DNA of 11,798 nucleotides, taken from contig CAZMCN010000065.1 in NCBI GenBank assembly GCA_964564845.1, positions 1 through 11,798 on the forward strand, in the 5' to 3' direction. The DNA is from CAYXPG01 sp964564845 (GTDB taxonomy: Bacteria; Planctomycetota; Phycisphaerae; Sedimentisphaerales; Anaerobacaceae). Shown here piece by piece: positions 6,703 through 11,798 of the stretch; the first letter of the stretch is position 1; each line of letters begins with the position of its first letter. The notes beneath the pieces were generated by a model. The model made no database searches and was not told the DNA's origin. It saw only the letters and a program-made list of their open reading frames with translations. Position numbers and translations under genes: made by a program.

Positions 6703-7114
6703 GGGGCTGGGCGGTTACGATTCAAACTGCATCGCCGAGCGGGCCAAAAGCATAACACTTGCCGGCAGGGTTGCAGCGGGGGCGCCAATAGAGGCCATAG
6801 AGAATAAAGAAGACTTTTGCTTAAGCTCACATTTCGGAAATGGGGATGATATATTTGCGCTTGAGGTGGCAGGAGACAGTATGCTCCAGGCCGGTATCTG
6901 CGACGGTGATTATGTGATTTGCCAGCGGAGCCGGACGGCTGATAACGGGCAATTAGTTGTCGCTGTCGTGGATGATGAAAATGCAACTCTGAAAAAATTC
7001 TATAAAGAAAAAAACAGTGTTCGACTGCAGCCGGCCAATGAGAACTATGAGCCGATATATTCAGAGAACTGCCGAATTGAAGCAGTGGTGATTGGACTGG
7101 TAAGAAAACTTTAA
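6455..7114 (+). CDS. lexA: LexA, SOS repressor and autoprotease
   Basis: 219 aa; AAGGAG lies 10 nt before the ATG. An N-terminal winged helix-turn-helix (about 11-72: SPTIGELARQLGISRSTVFEHI then LRKKGLL) binds operators of DNA-damage genes. The C-terminal S24 peptidase domain holds the cleavage site GRVAAGAP (Ala108-Gly109), the nucleophile Ser142 in GDSM and the general base Lys180 in TLKKF. RecA filaments trigger self-cleavage and derepression. All key residues are present and the length is normal (E. coli 202 aa), so it should be functional. It overlaps the preceding small ORF and converges on the 76-aa gene. Confidence 0.96.
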   Translation: MAVKVNPASQTTPRQLELLQAIASFQASHCYSPTIGELARQLGISRSTVFEHITALRKKGLLSGSPGRARSLNPTLRAQKLLEGLGGYDSNCIAERAKSITLAGRVAAGAPIEAIENKEDFCLSSHFGNGDDIFALEVAGDSMLQAGICDGDYVICQRSRTADNGQLVVAVVDDENATLKKFYKEKNSVRLQPANENYEPIYSENCRIEAVVIGLVRKL

Positions 7115-7121
7115 CAGTAAC

Positions 7122-7352
7122 TTAAAGTGCGCCCGCTGCCGTCTGCAGCTGGTTGGGAAAATTTTCATAGGCTATCATTTTTATAATCTCAATGAAACGC
7201 TCCACCATTACATCCGCAGGAAAGGTTTGCTCATCTCGTTCGATATTTTCCTCGGCCCAAGCCAATTCAGCAGGCATTATGACCGCTTCAACGTCTGAGA
7301 CTTCAAGCTCGGCTGCCAAGCGACCGAGCACATCAACCATTCGCACCGGCAT
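7122..7352 (-). CDS. Unknown 76-aa acidic protein
   Basis: ATG at 7352 preceded by AGAGG at 8 nt. The frame stays open upstream to a TAA at about 7443 without another usual start, so the N-terminus could be longer in an ancestral form. The protein is acidic and mostly helical by eye (VLGRLAAELEVSDVEAVIM, then FIEIIKMIAYENFPNQLQ). No motif is recognised. It converges on lexA with a gap of about 7 bp and no visible terminator. Confidence 0.5.
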   Translation of the reverse strand: MPVRMVDVLGRLAAELEVSDVEAVIMPAELAWAEENIERDEQTFPADVMVERFIEIIKMIAYENFPNQLQTAAGAL

Positions 7353-7606
7353 CTCAACAACCTCTGTTCTTCCGCGTTCACTTCTGCAGGCCCTGGCAGA
7401 GCCCTTTACAAAATGTTCCCTGCAGGCAAGAGGTCTTTGCTCTTAAATAGTACAAACTCCCTTATAAAGAAAAGGCCAGACCGGCTTTAAGGCGGAATAC
7501 CTGCGGAACCGAAAGCGGCAGAAGATAGTGACAACAAGCTGAGTATCACCAGCGGGGCAGGTAACAAAATCTCCATCCTGTTGTATATTTTGAGCCAAAG
7601 TGGCTA

Positions 7607-7852
7607 TCAAGGCATTAATGGAATTTTCTGGACAAGAATAAGCGGTTTTTGGATAATTACAGCAAAAGATTCTACTGCATAAGTAGATTTGGTTCGTGAA
7701 GGAAAAGAAATACACTTTAGCTCATAATAAAAGCTATTTGTATTTTTGTCCCACATAGGCATAGGGAAAATGTACGAGAATTTATTACTGCCTGATTTGC
7801 GGAGCATTATCAGAGCCAGGCACAGCAATATACCACCAATTATGATTACCAA
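7607..7852 (-). CDS. Possible small membrane-anchored protein
   Basis: 81 aa from a TTG start without a visible ribosome site. The first 16 residues (MVIIIGGILLCLALIM) form a membrane segment, followed by a plausible soluble stretch with FPMPMWDKNTNSFYYELK. It overlaps on the opposite strand with the remnant at 7796-7996, so at most one of the two is fully real. Possibly part of a decayed gene, since a different minus-strand frame continues past 7600. Confidence 0.25.
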   Translation of the reverse strand: MVIIIGGILLCLALIMLRKSGSNKFSYIFPMPMWDKNTNSFYYELKCISFPSRTKSTYAVESFAVIIQKPLILVQKIPLMP

Positions 7853-7996
7853 AAACTAACTGACTGCCTTAAAGCCGCTGAAAAGCTCCAGGGCCATAAC
7901 AGTAGGTTATTCAAGATCATTAAGCGAACAGAAGGTAAACTCACCACTATCGCCAAAAAAATCGCCAAAGAAACCCGGGAGGTAAACAAAAAATGA
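7796..7996 (+). pseudogene. 3' end of a truncated gene coupled to the next ORF
   Basis: 66 codons open from a TGA at 7793-7795 to a TGA at 7994-7996, with no usual start codon. The sequence (YDYQKLTDCLKAAEKLQGHN, then basic and helical IIKRTEGKLTTIAKKIAKE) looks like a genuine lysine-rich C-terminus. Its stop overlaps the ATG of the downstream gene as ATGA, typical of translational coupling. Hence I read it as the remaining end of an operon partner whose 5' part was lost. Confidence 0.4.
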
Positions 7997-8412
7997 ATAA
8001 GCAAATTAAAGAACCAGAGCTTACAGATTTACTCGATGAACTTGACCCGCCATATGAATCAAAAGAAGAATTACAGATTGGCCGTATATTGGACCAATAC
8101 GGAATACCTTTTTTCTATAAACAGGCCACGGTAATTTACCATGATGGCAAAAACCAAATCTGGAAGCCGACATTCACACTGCCTCAGCAAGGCTGCTATG
8201 TCATTGACTATCTATCCCAGGCAAACGACCAGAATAGCGAAGACAATATTATTCAAAAGCGAAAAGATATCTACAACTACAATCAGATTCCCGCTACAGT
8301 GTTAGGGCCTAAGGATTTAGAAAAGCCGAATTTCCGAAATGATCTATACCAAAAGCTGAAAGAAGAATTCTGCCGGTTTCATAACCCACTGGCTTATGGC
8401 ATGAAATATTAA
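7993..8412 (+). CDS. Unknown 139-aa protein, degenerate restriction-endonuclease-like fold possible
   Basis: ATG preceded by GGGAGGT (7977-7983), the strongest ribosome site in this part of the window. It is soluble. The layout recalls small PD-(D/E)XK nucleases: YESKEELQIGRILDQYGIPF (21-40), IWKPTFTLP (56-64) where a nuclease would have 'PDF', then CYVIDYLS (68-75), a Lys-rich helix and YNYN (94-97). The expected catalytic Asp is Thr60 and the Glu is Asp72, so it may be inactive or unrelated. Coupled by ATGA to the upstream remnant; its stop is 2 bp from the stop of the convergent gene. Confidence 0.65.
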   Translation: MNKQIKEPELTDLLDELDPPYESKEELQIGRILDQYGIPFFYKQATVIYHDGKNQIWKPTFTLPQQGCYVIDYLSQANDQNSEDNIIQKRKDIYNYNQIPATVLGPKDLEKPNFRNDLYQKLKEEFCRFHNPLAYGMKY

Positions 8413-8414
8413 AA

Positions 8415-9398
8415 TTAGCACTTTAGGTTTTCGTTTTTTTCACCGTTATCTGATTTACGTATTAATTTGTTGAATGAATTAAGCGAGAGAAGCCAATCTT
8501 CACGTTTTCGGATAAAGTAGTTAACAAGGATTTGAACTGGCTTCGTGATTGGCCCTGGTAAAGCTAAGGGGATCAGTGAAACATCCAATCCGGTAAAAAC
8601 AATATCAGCTATTTCCATTCGCCCCAAGAGAGAGTCCCAATGCTCCCGCAACAATGCCTTAATATCTGGTTCTGTTAAATTTAGAGTGGCAGCACGAGAA
8701 ACCACCTCTCTAAGTGCCTGAAGTTGTTCTGTATTTTTTAGTATAGAAAGTAGTTCAGGTGGCGTAATAAAAACACTGTTCTGCAGGTAATCCCAAGATT
8801 GTTGCGCTTGGAGCAAAGTCATGTCTGGATCGTTCTCAGCAACAATTGGGTTTTCGCGAAACGCTTTTTCTCGCAAGGGTTGTGAGCGTCGTTCAAGTTC
8901 AGGGACTTCGACATCGACAATCCATTTTAAGTATTTGTTGCTTCTAAGCCCTGAATTATCAATAGGTAGTTCTCCAACTTGGAGAACATGCATTGCATTT
9001 TCGACGGCGTAGTCAATATGATCACATGCTCTTTCTGATAGTCTCAAAGGAATGTTTTGTCTTATGCAGTAAATTAGAGAAACGGTATCTTCAAATCGTC
9101 CTAATGGTTTTAGGTCAAGTGGTATATGTGATAGTAAGATACTGTCAGCCATTTCAAGTTCACGTCTTGATATTTGCAGTTTTCCAATTTTAATAAGTTC
9201 TTTTAGTTCTTTCCCCCAACAGCCTTGATAAATATTCTCCGAATAAAAATTTTCATCAAAACAAATAACTGTGTTTGACGAAAGAATATTGTAGAATACT
9301 GATAAAGGCAATGGCACCTCAGGCGAATGCCGTAGCCAAAAACCAAGTTGCTCTGTAAGATAATGATCAAATGAAATTTCGTGTTCAGAATTTTCCAT
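8415..9398 (-). CDS. Unknown 327-aa protein
   Basis: ATG at 9398 with only a weak AAGGAT about 9 nt upstream. It is soluble and predicted mostly helical: LTEQLGFWLRHSPEVPLPL near the N-terminus, then ELERRSQPLREKAF, SWDYLQNSVFITPPELLSIL and LLREHWDSLLGRMEIADIVF, with a basic Lys/Asn-rich tail. It has no signal peptide or catalytic motif that I can name, and I recognise no family. A monocistronic gene in an accessory-like stretch, converging with the 139-aa gene. Confidence 0.65.
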   Translation of the reverse strand: MENSEHEISFDHYLTEQLGFWLRHSPEVPLPLSVFYNILSSNTVICFDENFYSENIYQGCWGKELKELIKIGKLQISRRELEMADSILLSHIPLDLKPLGRFEDTVSLIYCIRQNIPLRLSERACDHIDYAVENAMHVLQVGELPIDNSGLRSNKYLKWIVDVEVPELERRSQPLREKAFRENPIVAENDPDMTLLQAQQSWDYLQNSVFITPPELLSILKNTEQLQALREVVSRAATLNLTEPDIKALLREHWDSLLGRMEIADIVFTGLDVSLIPLALPGPITKPVQILVNYFIRKREDWLLSLNSFNKLIRKSDNGEKNENLKC

Positions 9399-9508
9399 CC
9401 ACTATTTATCCTTGACCATGAGCCATTTAAATGTTGCACGATAGCAATTTCTTTATTAGCGTACTATAATTGATTACTGTATCGCTTTCAACTCTCGAAT
9501 ACCTGATA

Positions 9509-10110
9509 TTATGAAACATCCAGCCATGTAAGCAGTTCAGTAGTTTCAGAATCGCTGTATTCTACTGCTTCAATAGCCCTCTGGCAGGCCGTGATCGCAG
9601 CTGCAGATGTAGCGACAAAGACTATCCGGTCAAATCCCGCATCTTTTATTTTGTCGAGATTCGCTTTGATATTCGATTTGCCAGTTTCTACCTCAACCGC
9701 GACCTTTCTGCTGCCTCTTGTTGCTAATATATCAATAGCACCGTTACCTTTGACTGGGTGTTCACATTTAGTCTCATAGCCTTTTTTCTCAAAGTATTTG
9801 GCAGTCTGCCTCACCCAGTAGCGATGTTCAATACTCTGACATGTTTTGGGAGCGACCTCAATATGTTCCGAAGAACATACCGTTCTGCCGAAATCGGTCA
9901 GTTCATACAGTACAACCTGTCCGGAGCGTGTGGCGATAGTGACTGGCTTGATAATACCGGCAGAGGCAAGTGACTAACGAATGGCATTGCCGCGACGGCG
10001 GGAAAGGTTGAGGCGGTGATAGCGGGATACGGTTGTTGACAGAGGGCGAATCGCTACATCTGTTAAAAACCGTATCTCCTCACGAAGAGCCTTCAAAAAC
10101 CAGAATTTGG
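9509..10110 (-). pseudogene. C-terminal remnant of a HerA/DUF87-type ATPase
   Basis: The minus strand encodes a continuous homology region from about 10090 down to the stop at 9509, broken by one in-frame TAG at 9974-9976. Before the stop: EIRFLTDVAIRP..TTVSRYHRLNLSRRRGN. After it: SLASAGIIKPV, VVLYELTDFGR, EHRYWV, then GAIDILA and VAVEVETGKS with a GFDRIVFVAT strand. This is the winged-helix plus PD-(D/E)XK-like tail that I recall on HerA/DUF87 ATPases of mobile and defence elements. The ATPase part is missing: the homology stops next to the tRNA-Leu 3' end. A 101-aa piece (9509-9814, GTG start) could still be translated. Confidence 0.6.
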
Positions 10111-10135
10111 CGTTTTTGGGTGTACCAGAGATAAC

Positions 10136-10219
10136 TGCCGGAGGTGGGACTCGAACCCACACTCTGTTGCCAGAACGGGATTTTGAATCCCGCGCGTCTG
10201 CCAATTCCGCCACTCCGGC
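10136..10219 (-). tRNA. tRNA-Leu (anticodon CAA)
   Basis: 84 nt on the minus strand. The acceptor GCCGGAG (10219-10213) pairs with CTCCGGC (10143-10137), followed by discriminator A (10136). The anticodon stem-loop is CGGGA-TTCAAAA-TCCCG with anticodon CAA (reads UUG). It has a long class II variable arm and a T arm GTGGG-TTCGAGT-CCCAC. The CCA tail is not encoded (GTT follows). Confidence 0.96.
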
Positions 10220-10230
10220 TGAATTAACTG

Positions 10231-10259
10231 ATTATCGATTATTCATTATTTTTTGTCAA
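10231..10259 (-). promoter_or_regulatory. Promoter of tRNA-Leu
   Basis: Minus strand TTGACA (10259-10254), 17-nt spacer and GATAAT (10236-10231, 5 of 6). The predicted start is a few bases before the tRNA 5' end at 10219. Confidence 0.7.
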
Positions 10260-10265
10260 TATCAA

Positions 10266-11366
10266 TCAATAATCAATTATAACGATGTCTTCGGGTATTG
10301 CGACGACGTCTCTGTGGCCGGGGCCGAGAAGCTTTTTTATCTCGCTGCTGTGTTTGCCCGCCAGTTTCTTTAATTGTGAACTGCCAAAACTGGTAACGGC
10401 CTTTGCCTTGTCGTTGAGCATCACCACCGAGCCGGCCTTGAATGAACCTGTTACCGAAACTATCCCGCTGGGCAAGAGACTTTTACGGTTTCTGACCGCC
10501 CGCATAGCGCCTTCATCAATCTTTATTGTTCCTGTGGGCGTGCTGTATAAAATCCACCGCAAACGGTTGCTCAGTTTCCTCTTCGGCATAAAGACCGTGC
10601 CGATTTCAGCACCTGCGATTATCCTGCCAATAACATTTTTAAGTCTTCCGTCGGCGAGGACCATTCTACAGCCGGCATTGGAAGTGATTTTTGCAGCTTC
10701 CAGCTTGGTTTTCATACCGCCGATAGCGTGCATACTTCCCTTGCCGCCGGCACTGCGTAAAATATCACCTGTAATTTCATAGACGGCCGATATCGGTTTG
10801 GCATCGGCAAATTTGCGAGGGTCTTTGTCGTAAAGGGCGTCGATGTCACTTAGCATAATCAGCAAATCGGCGTCGATTTTACTGGCAACAAGCGCACTGA
10901 TTCTGTCGTTATCACCGAAAGATGTGCCGATTTCATCGGTCGAAATACTGTCGTTTTCGTTCAGCACCGGCACAACGCCGAGTTCAAGCAATGTCTCGAT
11001 GGAATTTCTAAGATTCAAATATGTTTTTCTGTTGTCGAATACCTCAGCGGTCAACAAAACCTGTGCAACGGCTACGCCGTATCGCAGGAATGATTTCCTG
11101 TATTCAGCCATTAGTAATGGCTGGCCGATGGCTGCACAAGCCTGCCGCATCTTTATACCCTGCACCCTGCCGGCAATCTTCAAAAGACCCGCCCCCATAC
11201 CAATAGCACCCGAGGTAACAATAACGACCTGCCTGCCGCTATCAAGCAGACCGCTGATTTGGCGGGCTGTCCGGCGAACATAAGCGGTATTTACACCACC
11301 ATTCTTCGTAAGACTGCTCGTGCCTATTTTAACAACAACTCGTTTTACGTTAGCAAAGTTTCGCAT
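10266..11366 (-). CDS. proB: ProB, glutamate 5-kinase
   Basis: 366 aa, matching E. coli ProB (367). It phosphorylates L-glutamate with ATP in the cytosol, the first and feedback-regulated step of proline synthesis. The amino-acid-kinase domain shows VVKIGTSSL (11-19), SGAIGMG (53-59), NEND (136-139), SFGDND (149-154), LSDIDALYDKDP (172-183) and GGMKTKL (216-222). The C-terminal 85 or so residues are a PUA domain (LPSGIVSVTGSFKAGSVV). The start ATG has no clear ribosome site, but the N-terminus aligns with the family. proA is not adjacent; pepD lies 129 bp upstream in the same direction, so co-transcription is possible. Confidence 0.97.
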   Translation of the reverse strand: MRNFANVKRVVVKIGTSSLTKNGGVNTAYVRRTARQISGLLDSGRQVVIVTSGAIGMGAGLLKIAGRVQGIKMRQACAAIGQPLLMAEYRKSFLRYGVAVAQVLLTAEVFDNRKTYLNLRNSIETLLELGVVPVLNENDSISTDEIGTSFGDNDRISALVASKIDADLLIMLSDIDALYDKDPRKFADAKPISAVYEITGDILRSAGGKGSMHAIGGMKTKLEAAKITSNAGCRMVLADGRLKNVIGRIIAGAEIGTVFMPKRKLSNRLRWILYSTPTGTIKIDEGAMRAVRNRKSLLPSGIVSVTGSFKAGSVVMLNDKAKAVTSFGSSQLKKLAGKHSSEIKKLLGPGHRDVVAIPEDIVIIDY

Positions 11367-11495
11367 TTTTTACTGTAATAACTCATTTGACAATATCTTG
11401 GTATCTTTCGCATTGGAATCTTTTTCACCGTACCTAACCATTACATCCCATTTCATTTACGTTATTGATATATATAATATTGTGGACTGTGGCTT

Positions 11496-11798
11496 TTATT
11501 TCAAAGTAGCGAGCAGTTTGAGGAGAAACTTCCAGACGTTGTCCACCGATTCGATATTAACACGCTCTGTTATGCTGTGAGCACCCTGGATTGTCGGGCC
11601 GAAAGAAATCATATCCATACCCTCAAACTTTTTGCCGAGAATTCCACACTCAAGGCCGGCATGAACAACCTCCACGTGCACCTCTTTGCCGCGAAGCTCG
11701 GCATAAACCTTTTTGCACTGTGCCAACAGTGGTGAATCCATATCAGGCTGCCAGCCGGGATAGCCCTGAGAGGACTTAACTTTTGCACCGGCCAGGTT
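11496..11798 (-). CDS. pepD: PepD, cytosolic Xaa-His/non-specific dipeptidase, 3' end only
   Basis: The last 100 residues of an M20-type metallopeptidase; the gene continues beyond 11798. SSQGYPGWQPDMDSP, then VEVVHAGLECGIL with the metal-binding Glu of HAGLECG, and MISFGPTIQGAHSITERVNI with GAHS matching the GPHS metal-ligand region of E. coli PepD. It hydrolyses dipeptides such as carnosine-type Xaa-His in the cytosol. The C-terminus is complete and ends in LLATLK. Confidence 0.93.
   Translation of the reverse strand, partial: NLAGAKVKSSQGYPGWQPDMDSPLLAQCKKVYAELRGKEVHVEVVHAGLECGILGKKFEGMDMISFGPTIQGAHSITERVNIESVDNVWKFLLKLLATLK

Noticed and set aside
7443..7715. Minus-strand ORF of 90 aa
   Set aside because: Phe/Cys-rich with no start signal; overlaps another weak frame. 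At best part of a decayed gene.
9974..10213. ORF beginning MAELADARDSKSRSG
   Set aside because: The first third is the tRNA-Leu gene read as protein, a familiar artefact; the rest belongs to the HerA/DUF87-type remnant.

Overview
The window most resembles a chromosome segment of an uncultured planctomycete, perhaps of the Phycisphaerae/Sedimentisphaerales group. This rests on remembered resemblance, not on a search. The long gene-poor stretch at about 3944-5221 carries short interspersed motifs (AAACAAACCCAATT copies) that I associate with those genomes, and moderate GC and housekeeping genes surround it. The phylum call is moderate confidence; the gene calls do not depend on it.

Left third (28-3943, all minus strand): a compact three-gene operon with a recognisable promoter (3915-3943) and a rho-independent terminator (29-59). 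Gene 1 fuses an ImmA/IrrE-type HExxH metallopeptidase to a C-terminal macro (ADP-ribose binding or hydrolysing) domain. Gene 2 fuses an N-terminal P-loop nucleoside-monophosphate-kinase-like domain to a short adenylosuccinate-synthetase fold. In that fold the catalytic Asp of PurA is Ser, the change I recall for phage PurZ, the enzyme that makes the 2-aminoadenine precursor from dGMP. Gene 3 is a DUF7002-like protein with features of DarT-type ADP-ribosyltransferases. An ADP-ribosyltransferase-like protein, a macro domain, a protease and a nucleotide-altering synthetase/kinase together look like a biological-conflict (anti-phage or toxin-antitoxin) module. I know of no described system with this composition, and it is the most interesting part of the window.

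Middle (3944-7114): about 1.3 kb of repeat-rich DNA without a convincing gene; then bioY (biotin ECF transporter S component, minus strand) with a good sigma70-type promoter; then, divergently, a small unknown ORF overlapping lexA (SOS repressor, with cleavage site and Ser/Lys dyad intact).

Right-middle (7115-10110): an accessory-looking stretch. It holds a 76-aa unknown protein, a decayed or truncated ORF end coupled by ATGA to a 139-aa unknown protein, a convergent 327-aa unknown protein, and the broken C-terminal part of a HerA/DUF87-type ATPase (winged helix plus PD-(D/E)XK-like region, interrupted by an in-frame TAG). The last ends just next to the 3' end of a tRNA-Leu(CAA) gene, as expected for the remnant of an integrated element.

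Right end (10136-11798, minus strand): tRNA-Leu(CAA) with its own promoter, proB (glutamate 5-kinase, first step of proline synthesis) and the 3' end of pepD (cytosolic dipeptidase), which runs off the window. These are ordinary core genes.
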